From positions 37,812,001-37,876,000 of the forward strand of contig JAZBRS010000049.1 of the NCBI GenBank assembly GCA_037176725.1: 64,000 nt of DNA, in the 5' to 3' direction. The notes under the pieces are model-generated. The model was not told the DNA's origin. It worked only from the letters and a program-made list of their open reading frames with translations, and made no database searches. The stretch comes from Posidonia oceanica (lineage: Eukaryota; Streptophyta; Magnoliopsida; Alismatales; Posidoniaceae). Below, piece after piece: positions 1 through 12,589 of this stretch (position 1 is the stretch's first letter; each line of letters starts with the position of its first letter). The translations under genes and the position numbers were made by a program.

Positions 1-60
1 ACTCCTTTGGTCATTTTGTATGTCCTTCACCGGTGTTTAACCTTTGTCTTCTTATTTTCA
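1..60. repeat. End of a third copy of the ~1-kb tandem unit
   Basis: The first 60 bases (tgtccttcacc followed by taacctttgtcttcttatttt) match the tails of the two tandem units ending near 1836 and 2840 with a few substitutions. The array therefore starts outside the window on the left. No gene is seen from 61 to 797. Confidence 0.6.
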
Positions 61-797
61 TAATTAGAAGATCTATGCATAACTAGAACGGGTAAAACAA
101 AATAACATGCATAATCTACTACAATAAGCAAACTCAAAAAATATCTCATTTTGTTGAACTCACATATTAGGGATTATGGAGATAGCACCTCATTCTTCCA
201 TACCCTTCCATTTTGATACGCTTCATATATGAACAACATATGTTAAATGGACGTGACATTAGGAAAAGGTAGAATCCAAGATCTAGACGTGCTTTGCTTG
301 GAGAATCTGGCAAATAAAAAGCCATTGCATTTTATCTTAAATATTTGAAAAGTAGTCATTTAAATAAGCGATTACCAATGTATCTAGTAAAATTATTGAT
401 GGAAATCTGGCAAACAGAACTTATTTTCTTGAACATAATTTAAAAGAGAAGAATATTTGGTGTCGTGACAAGGATCTTGACTATTTGAAAAGTGGAGATG
501 AAATTACTCAAAATACCCATAGGGACAAGATCTACAAATTAGTAGAATAAAATCGATTCTAAATATTTGAGTGACCAATATAGCTGGTAGAATAATTGAT
601 GAAAAGCTTGTAAGTAGAACATAAGTTTAAAAGGAAGAAATATTGCACTGCAATACCTGGTGGCTTATTCTGGCACCAGGAAGAAACATGTCAGTGAACA
701 TCTGCAGGCTTCTCTCTAGCAACCAAGTTGACTGCAACTGCATTCAACTGAGAAATAAAACACCAATTGTGAGAACAAACACGAATGCAGAAGTGAC

Positions 798-1836
798 AGT
801 GTATTTAATAGGAACAAGTATAGAAAAGAAGTCCGATAAGTACGTTTTTTTATTATCAAAAACATGATAACTGATAAGAATAAAAAAGTCAGTGCGTGCA
901 GGAGCATCCATAATTACCTCATCTCATCAGAATTAAATGCTAAACACGGACATATGAAAATGAGTGAACGAGCTTTTTCTTTTTTTTCTTTTTTTTTTTT
1001 TTACAAACAGTAAGCATGAGTAAACATGAGTGAACGAGCACGTAGAAGAAACAAAAAATAAGACAAGACAATTTAGTGGTTGAACCAAATGAAGCAAGTA
1101 ATATAATTAGTATTCAAAAAGTACACTAGGAAGAGGAAGCATACACTATCTCTTCCAAAAGAAAACCATTACAAGAGCTATCCTGAAAATGAGCAGACAA
1201 CCAATTAGTCAGATGAAATGCATTTTACTTACTGAGGAGGAGGACTAGAATTATGGTAGAGGAGGATCGAAGGAGGATTGGAGTGTGGTGGGGGAGGATC
1301 GGATGAGGACGAAGCCCTAATCCAAAGGGGGGTTGCAGGTGGAGGAGCGAAATCAAAAGGGAGATCGCAGCCAAGGGTGGCACGGTGGGCGATGGCAGAG
1401 AGGGAGAAGCAGTAGGGGCAGAGGACGAAGAAGGTGGTGGCAAAGAAGAGAGGATTTGGAGAGGAATTCATGAAGATTTGGGGAAGGGTTTGGTTTTGGG
1501 GAGAGGTGTGGAGATTTGAGTGGGAAAGAAACAAAGGAAAAGAGGGAAAAGACTCACGTGAGTGAAAATTTCAAGGATGTTTCGCTATGACATATCCTCA
1601 CGAATTGTTCTCGCGAAATCTAGAGATTGTAGTAATGTTATTTCGCGAGAACATGTCCTCGCTAAATCCTCATTAGTAGTTTATGAGGACATGTCCTCAC
1701 AAGTTATCCTCACTAGATCTAGAAATTCTAGTAGTGTGTCCTTTGCAGACGCTTAACCCTCGTCTTCTTATTTTATTATTTTCTTTACTTCGTAATTCAA
1801 GCTTGGTCTACTCTTTGGCCTAACCTCGCACTTGCT
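798..1836. repeat. Tandem duplication unit 1 (~1.04 kb)
   Basis: This begins tgtatttaataggaacaag and ends cacttgcttg. The same order of segments recurs in 1837-2840: AT-rich leader, homopurine GGAGGA-rich block (about 1235-1545), then GAGGACATGTCCTC-type motifs. Short open frames in the purine block are low-complexity and not believable genes. Confidence 0.8.
1561..1736 (-). mobile_element. CACTA-type terminus (remnant) in unit 1
   Basis: Read on the minus strand from 1736 the sequence opens CACTACTAGAATTTCTAG, followed by repeated (C/G)GAGGACA / TGTCCTCGC motifs, the same terminal and subterminal style as CACTA-2 at 13033-16647. The matching left terminus was not found, so only one end of an element is preserved. 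Confidence 0.6.
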
Positions 1837-2840
1837 TGTATTTAATAGGAACAAGTAAAGAAAAGAAGTCTGATAAGTATGTTTTTTTTAATATCAAAAA
1901 CATGATAACTGATAAGATTAAAAAGCCAGTGCATGCAGGAGCATCCATAATTACTTCATCTCATCAGAATTAAATGCTAAACACGGACATATGAAAATGA
2001 GTGAATGAGCATGTGGAAAAAACAAAAAGAAGACAAGACAAGTTAGTGGTTGAACCAAATGAAGCAGGTAATATATTAATATTCAAAAAGTGCACTAGGA
2101 AGAGGAAGCATACACTATCTCTTCCAAAAGAAAATCAATACAAGAGCCATCCTGAAAATGAACAGACAACCAATTAGTCAGATGAAATGAATTTTACTTG
2201 CCTATAATGTAATGTAATGGAACCCAACAGATATCAAAAGAAATCTTGAGACATATTACTTACTAAGGAGGAGGACTAGAGTTACGGTAGAGGAGGATCG
2301 GAGGAGGACTGCAGTGCAAGGGGGGGATCGGATGAGGACGAAGCCCTAATCTAGAGGGGGGTCACAGCCAAGGGTGGCACGGTGGGCGATGGAGAATAGG
2401 GAGAGGCAATAGGGACAAAGGACAAAGAAGGTGGTGGCAAAGAAGAGAGGATTTGGAGAGGAGTTCATGAATATTTGGGGAAGGATTTGGTTTGAGGAGG
2501 TGGTCGTGGGGATTTAAGGAGTGGGAAAGTAATAAAGGAAGAGAGGGAAAAGGCACACGTGAGTGAAAATTTCAAGGATGTTTCGCTATGACATATCCTC
2601 ATGAATTGTTCTGGCGAAATCTAGAAATTGTAGTATTGTTGTTTCGTGAGAACATATCCTCGCTAAATCCTCACTAGTAGTTTGCGAGGACATGTCCTCA
2701 CGAGTTTTCCTTGCTAGATCTAGAAATTCTAGTAGTGTGTCTTTCACGGGCGCTTAACCCTCATCTTCTTGTTTTATTATTTTCTTTACTTCGTAATTCA
2801 AGCTTGGTCTATTCTTTGGTCTAACCCTTGCACTTGCTTG
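1837..2840. repeat. Tandem duplication unit 2 (~1.0 kb)
   Basis: Direct copy of 798-1836 lying head to tail with it, with scattered substitutions and a few indels (for example extra bases near 2200-2260 and a shortened purine block). The divergence shows an old duplication. No coding sequence is supported. Confidence 0.8.
2569..2737 (-). mobile_element. CACTA-type terminus (remnant) in unit 2
   Basis: Second copy of the one-ended CACTA remnant, carried along by the tandem duplication. Minus-strand start CACTACTAGAATTTCTAG at 2737 and GAGGACATGTCCTC near 2686-2700. Confidence 0.6.
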
Positions 2841-2921
2841 TCAAGTCGAAAGAAGAGGGTGAAGGTGGACGCCTGTTGATTCGGCTTCAAGAAGCCACCA
2901 TGCAGCTAAGGGGTTGAGAAG

Positions 2922-4118
2922 GTGCTTGTTCACCCTCCTTCAACCACGCCTATCCTCCAAGCATTGATTGGGCTTGTGCCACCGCCGCCAACCGAGCCCT
3001 TGATCAAGATGATCGAGAGGCCCTTTGCCTGGGAAATCGTGGGCCCAAGCAGAGGGAAGAAACTTCCTCCAGCTATGCAATTGAGGATCTCACTAAGCGG
3101 ACAATGGCTGGAGGAAAGGGAAAGGGGAAGGAGTGCTTTCTAGAGTCGGTGCTCGGCTCCAAGCATTCGGCAACCAAGCTAGGCCCTTTATGCCAAAACT
3201 GGATGGACAATTACATCCTTCCTAGGGACATGAAGCGATTCGCGGTGACTAAGCTGGTGGACCTAATCAACATGATTGCAATCCATAACGCCTCGATGAG
3301 TATTTTTTACCTTTATTGTTGGGCCACCCACCGATCCTTTGTTCGTCTAATCATTCAACCATTGGGTACAGGGATTCCATCTCTTGTCTAAGGTAGCTTG
3401 ATTGCTCTTGGTGAAGTCCAATGAGGAGGTTATGCTGGAGAAAAGCCTTCTAATGTCGGCGAAGGACAAGGTCGAGAAGGATAAGGACGTGGTCAAGGCA
3501 ACAGTAGCCGAACTATGGAGGAAGAACATCAAGTTGACTTTGAGGCTAGAGAAGTCATAGGCCAAGATTGAAAAGGAGAGGGTCAATCTCAACAAGGCAC
3601 TCAAGTTGAACGTACAGTTACATGCTCAGGTCAAAGAGCTGTGTGAGGTGAAGAAATCGATCGAGAAAAAGGCGTCCAAGGTCGAGGGGAAGGTGGCCGA
3701 GGCCGTACTGAGGGCTTCGGAGGCCGTGGAGCGGATTGATAATGTTGTTGAAGAGTATCACGCCTTCGATGATTATACCAAGGATTTGGCCCAATTTGTC
3801 AACATCAGTCTGAGATGTGCCCATGCCGTGGCATGTGCCTGGTTCCCTGACTTGGACTTCTCGTTCATTCTGGACGAGTTGCGGTCAATGGCGATAGACA
3901 ACAAGGGGACCAGGGGGCAACCAATGACCTACGAGGCACCCCCAATCGTGACGAAGTCGACCAAGGGTTTGAGTGAGGCACCTCTAGTCGCCCCAAAGGT
4001 TGTATTAGTGATCGATACGTACGGATACTCACAGAACCGAGGATGCCTGAGCAACAACTTCTCTTTTGTATTTTATCTTATCGGGGTCGGTCAACCCTTG
4101 TATTGTAAATTCTTTTAA
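2922..4118 (+). pseudogene. Coiled-coil accessory ORF of a plant Gypsy-type element, broken
   Basis: Three overlapping open stretches in different frames (2922-3143, 3104-3391, 3606-4118) read as one decayed protein with stops near 3392 and 3558. The last part is a Lys/Glu-rich coiled coil (ELCEVKKSIEKKASKVEGK) followed by a conserved-looking tail with AWFPDLDFSFILDEL. Proteins of this layout are commonly annotated in plants as 'putative gypsy-type transposon' accessory ORFs; that family link is from memory and not tested. An AT-rich possible poly(A) region (attaatgaaatttgattg) follows the stop. It faces the gag fragment at 4180-4491, so the locus is rearranged. Not a host gene with any known function. 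Confidence 0.5.
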
Positions 4119-4179
4119 ATCATTAATGAAATTTGATTGTCCCCCATATTTATGCTCATTCGTATGTTGCTTCCTATGT

Positions 4180-4738
4180 TTACTTTGCTCGTTCGCTGTA
4201 TTGTAGTGGGGAATATTCTACACATAATGGCGTTCGACACCTACTGCACGTCAGGAGGTCCCGGAGGGCTTGCACGTAGTCGACTAAGTCTTCAATTCCA
4301 TTGTAGGGCTCAATGGTCGGCATCTTTAACCCTTTGGGGAGCAATTCACCTCTGATGGCCCCATTGAAAGGTGAATGCTTCACCCCCACAAATACACTAG
4401 CCAGACTTGTCTTTTCTTTCTCCATTTGTTGCAGCCTTCCTCTTATTAGAGTTAGATGCTCCTCCACATCCTGATCGGATGGCGTGAACATCCGGCTGTT
4501 TGCTTCATTTGCCTAGAGTCGAGAGCTTGAGGCGGTAGGCAGGCTCTAGGTGAGGTAGCTCATCTAAGACTCGGATGGATAGGTCAGGCCTTTAGGGTGG
4601 AGTTGAAGGCTCGGATGGGACTGCCTGTTCGGCTCACTCCTCCTGTGGTTGAGAATGAGCTTGCTGGGCTTCTCTGGCCCTCCTAAGCTCCTCGATTAGT
4701 AAGGCCACCTGTCCAGTCAACTCAGTCCTGAGAACCAT
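4180..4738 (-). pseudogene. Ty3/Gypsy gag N-terminal fragment
   Basis: On the minus strand a start at 4738 gives a coiled-coil leader (MVLRTELTGQVALLIEELRR) that stops near 4640; a second frame (4491 to 4180) then gives the hallmark Gypsy gag segment PFNGAIRGELLPKGLKMPTI followed by EPYNGIEDLVDYVQALRDLL. Capsid proteins of plant Gypsy elements carry this 'FKMPTIEPYDGTTDP' motif just before the gag core. Homology ends abruptly near 4210 and the rest of gag-pol is missing. The frame break and truncation mark it as dead. Confidence 0.65.
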
Positions 4739-4743
4739 ATTAT

Positions 4744-5100
4744 GAACAAACGTCAGAAGACCTCGACTGTTGGGTGGCTAAAGACATTATGATGTTTAAG
4801 TCAAAATCCAATCAATACGAGAGAGTAGATTAGGTTTAAAGGGTATGTGAAAAGCTAAGCTTTGCATCAAAACGAATGCAGTATTTATGGCCTACTCAGG
4901 GGTAGGCGAAGTACTGTTTGTCTTGACCAATAAGGTTCCGCCATGTATGCAGATAGTTGGGGATCTGACGAATGTATGTCACCTCAGTTGTTCGATGGGT
5001 TGTCCGACCTAAGATTTGGGACCAGCAACTGGTGGTTTCTTTTTACTGAACTGAGCTCAGACCAAGTCTAGGGACAGTCCCCATATTAGTTAACAATGCA
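4744..5100 (-). other. Possible Gypsy 5' leader / LTR remnant
   Basis: The sequence just upstream (minus sense) of the gag fragment has a TATA-like cataaatac on the minus strand near 4872-4880. I see no second LTR copy, no clear primer-binding site and no TG...CA boundaries, so this is an inference from position only. Confidence 0.25.
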
Positions 5101-7100
5101 AATTCCAATCGTAACCCACTAGGACCTTTAATTATGATACACAAGAAGGTCAAATGTGAACTTAGAATTAAATGTTGAAAGAAAATTATGTTTTCTGATT
5201 AATTCAACTTCCGCATGTCACTTTAACTAAATGTAACATGAGATGGATGATGTTACTGTTACACAAGGAAAATTTGAAGTCACATAAAATAGAACTCAAG
5301 GTGGATATTCAAACCGAAGAACTCAATCTCAATCATATTCGAAGGAAGGGGAACACTGCCTTCACATGCTGGCTTCCTATTATCTCAGAACCGAACTTGA
5401 AAGGAGTTGGAAGCCAGACTCTCGACCCATTGATATATTAGATGAATAGATGCTTTGTCTGATGACAGGCTTGTTTCTTGAAATTTCTATATTTTTTTAA
5501 ACTTTTTTTGAAATAATATTTTAATTGTTAACATCAATATTCGAATCTTGATAGGAACGATGAAACCACAAAGTCTTGTCTAACATAATGTTATGAAACC
5601 ACAAAGTCCTGTCTAACATAATGTTACGGCTTGATTAAAAAAATATTCTTAACGTCTCACATGCAACAATAAAGCACTAAAATAAGGGAAAATCATGAAA
5701 ATACCCTTTGTTATATTTGTTTAACTGTTCGGCCAAAGCATTATAATGCAAGATAAAAGTGAAATAAAAACATACTTGAATTTACATAGTATGATTTAAG
5801 CACCATAATTGAAGACACAAATCTTTCTTTGCCAAATCTTCATTTGCTGGAAACTTTAGAAAATATAATTCTTCTAAAATTTACAAGGCTAAATATGTTC
5901 AAATTCAAGATTTTATGGGTTCTTTAATTGCAATAGAGTTTACAAGATACAAGCTAATTTTGAGATTCTGATTGCCTATTTACTAGGTACCTTGTTAAAA
6001 ACAAAAATTATTTTGAGATTCTTTAATTTTTTTAATAATTTTATTAAAAATTATTATTTTAATAACGAATCTTGTTCTTTCTTTGGTAAGAGAGAATACA
6101 ATAATTAAATATATGTAACATTATTTATTACATGTATTATAGTTACTAAATTTAAATACTTGTAAAATCAAGTCCAATAACAGTACAACTCTTAGGAAAA
6201 GTGGAAACCTAGATAAATTAATAAGTTTTACAATGATAATCAATTGAAGCATTTTTAAAATTTATTACCAAGATATGAGGATACATATATGATTACCAGA
6301 CCAATGTCCACTATTAATGAGCATTTAAGGATTTTTAGACAAGAAACCAATCACTTATGATCAAAGCAGAAAGATGAGGCAAGAAAGCATAACATGTATA
6401 AGTTGTCTATTCTTTTCTAAGATTTTGAGAAAGAAATAAAATCAACAAAAGTTAAATGTATAATGACAATAAGTAGAGATCAACTTTAAAATTAATAACA
6501 AAAATAAAACTCCAAATGCTTATGAAGTCATAGATTTTCATGTGACCTTGTGAGAGTATATTTCGTGAATTCCTCCATCATGATCATAGTATGTTGTTCT
6601 GATCTTGAAAATGTTCGTTTTTGTATTTGCAATGTTGTCTTATTCAAAGAAACTATTCTAAAACTAATTATTTTCAATAATAAAAAATAATATGTTTATT
6701 TTTTGAAGTGATGGAAAGTTGAATGTAGACATCAGAATGTGTTGCATTATATTAATGTTGATAAATAATATAATTATACATAAGAGATGCAATGTCAATT
6801 AAGTTGTCAATGACATATGACTTAGCTGTCTATTCATCATTTCATACTCATAAGTAACAGATAATATTGTAGCATATTAGATTAATGAAGGGATACTTTT
6901 AGAAATTATAAACTCTAGTGTATTTCTATTAGACACACAATTATTAAATCAACTTTTTAGTATTAGCAATTGCATAAATTATCTATCTATGTTTATTATC
7001 AATTATTAAATAAGAATTTGGAAACATATAACTAAAATATAAATAAAAGTGGAATAACATTAGGATTGGAATGAGTAGGAATGTGAACAGTCTAAGGTTA
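5101..7100. other. AT-rich stretch without recognisable genes
   Basis: Strongly AT-rich DNA with only short open frames. One 67-codon frame at 5238-5441 has no recognisable motif and no splice context. Apart from the 33-bp tandem repeat at 5561-5626 I see no structured feature here. Confidence 0.5.
5561..5626. repeat. 33-bp direct tandem repeat, two copies
   Basis: Two adjacent 33-bp copies (5561-5593 and 5594-5626) beginning tgaaaccacaaagtc; they differ at a single base (t/c). Confidence 0.9.
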
Positions 7101-7356
7101 TCTTAGATATAATAAAAGTAAAAAAAATATGTTTTGTTTAGTAGGTTAATAAAGAGTAATTAAGAGATATGCTTAGGTGGCATGCTTCTCCTTCCTTCAT
7201 AAAATGACAATTAGTAATATAGTAAGTATCTTAGATATAATAAAGGTAAAAAAAAAATGTGTTTTAATTTGTAAGTTAATAAAGAGTAATTAAGAGACAT
7301 ACTTAGGTAGCATACTTCTCCTTCTTTCACAAAGTGATAATTAGTAATATAATATA
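7101..7356. repeat. 128-bp direct tandem repeat, two copies
   Basis: Units 7101-7228 and 7229-7356, each starting tcttagatataataaa and ending with ttagtaatata-type sequence, about 88 percent alike by eye. No coding potential. Confidence 0.85.
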
Positions 7357-7679
7357 TATATAAATATAGATATAGATAATCATTTATCCAATTGTAGGTT
7401 AGAAGCAAGGTTCTAAATTTCGGTTTTGTGTCGGACTTCGATCTAACGAAAATAAGAAACGTATCGAACTTCGATAGAAATTTCGGTGGAAACGCGTAAA
7501 CTTACGGAAGTACATACAAATGGTCGAAAAACTTCAACTTTCGATTTAAAACTCTAGGATAAGCTAAAGTAAGCAATCATGTATGTCTAGGACTACTTAG
7601 ATTCACTTTCTAAGCATATATCATTTTAAAAATGCTATAAACACTTAATACGAATGTTCTGAAGTATAAACACTACCAC

Positions 7680-8190
7680 AAAACTGTTTATTTCCGATGG
7701 ATTTTCTGTCGGTAAATTTAAAAAATCCGTTGGTAAACAAATATACCGACGACTTTTCCGTTGTTATAGTTCCGTAGTTATAGGAGGTGTCACTAACCTT
7801 ATTTAGCGACGGATTTTTCAAAATTTCCGTCGGCAAATAATTTATCCGTGGTTAAGATTTTTTTTTTTTAAGAATTTATATTTTAACGACAGAAAATCCA
7901 TTGATAAGAAATTTATTTACCAACGGAATGTCCATTGTTATATACTTACCGATGAAAAATCCATTAACAAGTAAAATATTTATCGACAGAAATTTCGTCG
8001 ATAATTTAAATATTTGACGACGGAAAAACTATCGATTACTTTATTATTTTCCGATGGATTATTCGTTGATAATTTAAATCTTTACTGACGATTTTTCCAT
8101 CGGTATATTTTTTACCTTACTGACGGATGGTCTGTCGGCTAGTATTTAAATTACCGATGGAATATTCATTGGTAATTAATTAAATTTTTT
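7680..8190. repeat. Left subterminal repeat zone of CACTA-1
   Basis: Dense, both-orientation copies of a motif like CCGACGG(A/T)(A/T)(A/T)TTCCGT(C/T)GG. In characterised CACTA elements such subterminal repeats bind the TNPA-type protein; here that role is inferred from position and density. Confidence 0.75.
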
Positions 8191-8804
8191 TAGATTATTT
8201 TTGTATCAATTCTTATTTTTTATGAAAACCTGTTTAAATTATTTGCAACTTGCAACAACATAAATAATTAAAATACTATGTTAATCCATACATCAAAAGT
8301 ACACGAACAAACCAGAATTAGAATTCATCAAAAAGTTGAAATAATTTCATTATACATTAAGTATATAACATCATGTACACAAGTATATCATTAAGCATAT
8401 AACATCATGTCAAGTACACAAATATGTCCATCGTAAGAATGTCAAGTACAAAAAGTAGAACCAACATCAATCATATAAATACAAAATGTCAGCTTCATGG
8501 ATGAGGTGTAGATGAAATACTACTCCCAACATGCAAGAAACACAAAAGAAAAATCAACTCATTAATTTATCATAAAAAGAAGTTATAATTTGATGAGGTC
8601 TTGTGACAAAAAATTCACCTTAGATTGCCGACCACGTCGTACTTCATCCTACAAAAAATTGAATAATAAATTAGAAAAGCAACCACACTCAGTCTTTTCT
8701 AAATACCATAAGTATTTGCAAACACAAACAATCACAAGAGAATTAGTATCTCCTACTCTAGACCTTTTCCTCTTTTGACATCAACATTACTCAGCTCTCA
8801 CCAT

Positions 8805-10872
8805 TTACCTAGATATGTAGAGAAAGGTAAAAGAAACAAAAGCAAATACAAGCCTTGAGTTAAAAAATACAACGGGAATTATTTTCTGAACACAATGGGA
8901 AATATTTGACGAATATCCATCTGGAACCTTCAGACCATGCAAGACATGACATAACGTTTCTTTCTCTTTATTAGACAGTGTGTAACATGCAGGTGGTATG
9001 TACATTTGGCCTCCATCACGTTTCTCTGGATGAAGATTCTTTCGGATGCCCATTTCCACCAAATCAAGACGACCTTGTATGTTATCCTTAGATTTCTTGT
9101 CAATATTCAACAAAGTACACAAGATGTTGTCACTTTTTTTTCCTACATGCATAACATCAAGATTATGTCTTACCAATAAGGACTTCCAATAAGGGAGACG
9201 AAAGAAAATGCTGATTTTTTTCCAAGCATAAGGTAAACTTTTGTTTCCTCAGTTTCATCATGCTTTCTCTTACGACTACCTCCATCAACAGTAGTTATTG
9301 GTTTTCCAAATGTTATATTTCATATCCATCAAATTGCTCAAGTATATCATGACCGGACAACATCTTCGGCTTTGCTCTCCATTCCTGTGTGTTATCAAAA
9401 ATTTTCTTGTCACGACGATAATGATGAGTTGGCTCTAAAAATCGACAATGAAACATAAAGCTTTCTTTCTTCGAATGCTTCAAACGATGACATAATGTAT
9501 CCTTATTACAACAAGGACATGCCAACTTTCCTTTAGTACTCCAATCAGACAAATTCGCATATGCAAGAAAGTCATTTATTGTCCATAGAACCGCAACATG
9601 CATCTTAAAATTAGATCTTGTAGATGCATCGTAAGTTTTAACACCATCTTATTGCCACAATATCATCAATTCACCAATCAACGGCTCTAAGTAAACATCA
9701 ATGTCATTGCCTGGTGCTATAGGACCAGGAATCAATAAAGACATTATAAATTTTGGTTGTTCATGCACAACCATGGTGGAAGATTGTATGGCATAAGAAT
9801 GACGGGCCATGTACTATGAGAAATGCTCATGGTGCCAAATGGATTGAAGCCATTACTTGCTAAACCAAGTCTGACATTGCATGGATCTAAGGCAAACTCT
9901 GGATATACACTATCTAGGACTTTCCATGCTTCACTATCAGCAGGATGATGTAAGATACCATCTTTTACTCGATCGTCACGATGCCATGTCATTGAGAATG
10001 CCACCTTTGACGACATGAATAACCTTTGCAAGCGTGGTATGAAAGGAAAATGTCGTAAAACCTTTGCTAGCACCTTCTTGGACTTTTCTGTGTTGGACTA
10101 TCCTTCAACAACTATATCCGTCTCCTGCAGTTGCCATCGAGAAGTATGACATCTATCACATTTTTCTTTATTTGCATTGTCCTTGTAATATAATATGCAA
10201 TCTTTAGGACATGCATCAATCTTCTTGTAATCAAGTCCCAATGCAGCAATGATCTTCTTAGCCTCATAGAATGACTTAGGTATGCTTTCCTCACCTCCTG
10301 CGATTGCCTTCCTTAAAGACGTGAGGAGCATACTGAAGGACTTGTTACTCCATCTAGACAAGCATTTTATATGATAAAGTTCAACCAGACATAATAGCCT
10401 CGACGGTGAACCAAGTCCTAAGTACAAGGGTTTCTCTACATCTTCAATTAATTTGAAAACTTATCTACATCTTCACTCATGGGTTCCTCAACAGGTACAT
10501 CATCATCCTCGTTGTCTATGTCATTGCCCATGAATCCCATTCCAAAAGCATCACACAACGTCTCATGCATGCCATCATTAACCCTTTCGATACAAGTATT
10601 AGTTCTTGATGACGAAACACAAGGCATCTCACCATGCCTTGTCCAAATACGATATCCAGGCATAATTCCATTTATTATCAGATGCTCATACACAGGTTCT
10701 CTAGTAAGGATGCTTCTATTGCCGCACTTAATGCATGGGCATGGTATATATCCTGGGGTGAGTCTTTTATTGTTGGCTAATGCAAATCCTAAGAATTTTT
10801 CAACCCAAAAATATATGCTGGGTCAAATCTGTTGTCAATGTCCATCCACGACTTATCCGAAACAGAAGCCAT
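8805..10872 (-). pseudogene. TNP2-type CACTA transposase, truncated and broken
   Basis: Minus-strand reading from an ATG at 10872 (MASVSDKSWMDIDNRF) gives, in order: the transposase-associated N-terminal region (YEHLIINGIMPGYRIWTRHG), the start of TNP2 (DYKKIDACPKDCILYYKDN; CDRCHTSRW), HPADSEAWKVLDSVYPEFA, STWPVILMPYNLPPWLCM, STKGKLACPCCNKDTLCHR, then MVRHNLDVMHVGKKSDNIL and PDGYSSNISHCV. These match the classic tnp2 family. The reading frame changes several times, with stops between blocks, and homology ends after SNISHCV at about 8890; the C-terminal half is missing. The element therefore cannot make its own transposase. Confidence 0.88.
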
Positions 10873-11542
10873 CTATCAATACAAATTAAGAAACTCAGAA
10901 AACTTAGATACTATGATAAACACATAATCAAATAATTGTAAATGTAATAATCTAAACTATGTTGGCAAAATGGCAGATATCATGTTTGAGAATTTCAACT
11001 AGATTATTATTGATTACCAGTCATCACTTAATTATGGAATCAAATGATGAACAAAATCATTAAAGTTGCTCTGTGAGTGTGTAATGCCCAAAATGTGTTG
11101 CACAAAATTTCTTAAAGTACATGTTTTCCTGTGCATCAGCTTGTTATAATAATAAACATCCATAGAAAAGTAGGAATGACATAGTCCTTTCTGGGAAAAA
11201 TAGAAACACAAGGTATCTATAAGACTATCAAGGACAAACAATTCTTGTATAGTCCATAGGAAAGGTTTTTTATCATTTTAGAAGTTATATTTCTATTACA
11301 CAAATGATCTGGAAGATCCTCTATGAATAAGGTTACAAAACAAACGGGCACCCAAAATCAGAACAGATTGAAAAAAAGCAAGAATGACGAATTTTAATAC
11401 AATGAACAATAGAGTGACCATTGAAATCTACATAAACTGTTCGGTAAACATAAATACATAATCATGAAATGACTTAATTCATTTAAACTTGAATCAATAG
11501 CAACATCACACACAAATTGCAAGACATTTCCTGATATCTTAC
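10873..11542. other. CACTA-1 interior, no recognised gene
   Basis: Between the transposase and the captured reductase exons I see only AT-rich, intron-like sequence and a 69-codon minus-strand frame (11032-11241) with no motif I recognise. Confidence 0.4.
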
Positions 11543-11793
11543 CCAATAAAAGTCAATAATTATATTTCCTGATGATCCAGAATCAGTGGAAGAAGGTGCA
11601 ATCTGACCCTAAGAAGGAAAAAGAAACACTTAAGCATATGATTTTGATGGAGGTAAAATAAAATGAAAGAAGGCATCCTGAGCTTCTCAACTTTATGTGT
11701 AACAAAATGCAAAAGAAAAGGCTTCCCACAATCAATGCTGCAAACATTTCTCCCAGATGGTCATATACAATAGCAGAGTTGATAATCCCAAGC
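11543..11793 (-). pseudogene. Captured exons of sterol delta-7 reductase (7-dehydrocholesterol reductase)
   Basis: Two exons with usable splice borders on the minus strand. Exon 11692-11793 (AG acceptor, GT donor) encodes SAIVYDHLGEMFAALIVGSL, then FFCILLHIK. Exon 11543-11602 encodes IAPSSTDSGSSGNIIIDFYW, followed by gtaag. Together they match the plant DWARF5-type enzyme around its VYDHLGE membrane segment and the APSSTDSGS...IDFYWG motif. The intact enzyme is an ER-membrane reductase of brassinosteroid/sterol synthesis of over 400 residues; only about 54 are visible. Introns are retained, so the piece was copied from genomic DNA into the CACTA element. It is not a working gene. Confidence 0.85.
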
Positions 11794-12589
11794 CTAAACA
11801 CAGATAACGTGTCATTAAGAATAAAATACCAAGCAGCCACTAAGCATATGAATTCCAAGATACCTATCATGCATCACGTAATAAACATGCTTTGAAGTTA
11901 TGCAAGTATCTTAGAAACCAAAATATATGTGTCATGACTGTACATATGATACAATACCCAACCCCTAAGTATCCACTTTGAAAAAGTGACAAATAGCATT
12001 ATAGCACCTCTAATTGTATAAAGAATTATACAGATCTTTTGATCCATATCCTAAATAACGAAAATAAAGAACACAAACACTTTGAACCATGGCAATAAAA
12101 TAGAAATCCAAATGGACCAATTGATAGTTACATCGCATGAGTGTTGGTCTAGAATAGGTGCTAAAGAATGCCAATAAAAGAGCAATCAAATGGAAAGAAT
12201 GATAAAAGAATGGTCCTAAGATAGTAGAAGGAAAGAGACTTTAATGATGTTACTGAGGTTACCTTTTTTGAATTCAAGGCCCAACTCAATAGAAGACTGA
12301 GGAACTGGAATGCCTTCTGTCATCGAGGACACACATATTTCACTATAATGTTCAGTGATGACAGGAAGAGGAGGAGGACGACTCGAGGAGGAGGGCATCG
12401 TCGAACTGTAATGTTCGGTGGCGGGCAATTTCGTCGAAGGAGGAATGGAGGAGGACTTGAGCGGAAGAAGGAGAAGAGGAAAAGAGGACTCGGGCAGAAG
12501 AAGGAGAAGAGGAACGGGCGAAAGAAGGAAAAGAGGCTTAGGACGGAAGAAAGAAAAAACCTGTGATTTTTTTTTAATCCCGTGGGTTT

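Noticed and set aside
1225..1534. Minus-strand Pro/Ser-rich frames in the first tandem unit
   Set aside because: Homopurine/homopyrimidine low-complexity tract; the frame is not kept in the duplicate copy at 2280-2556.
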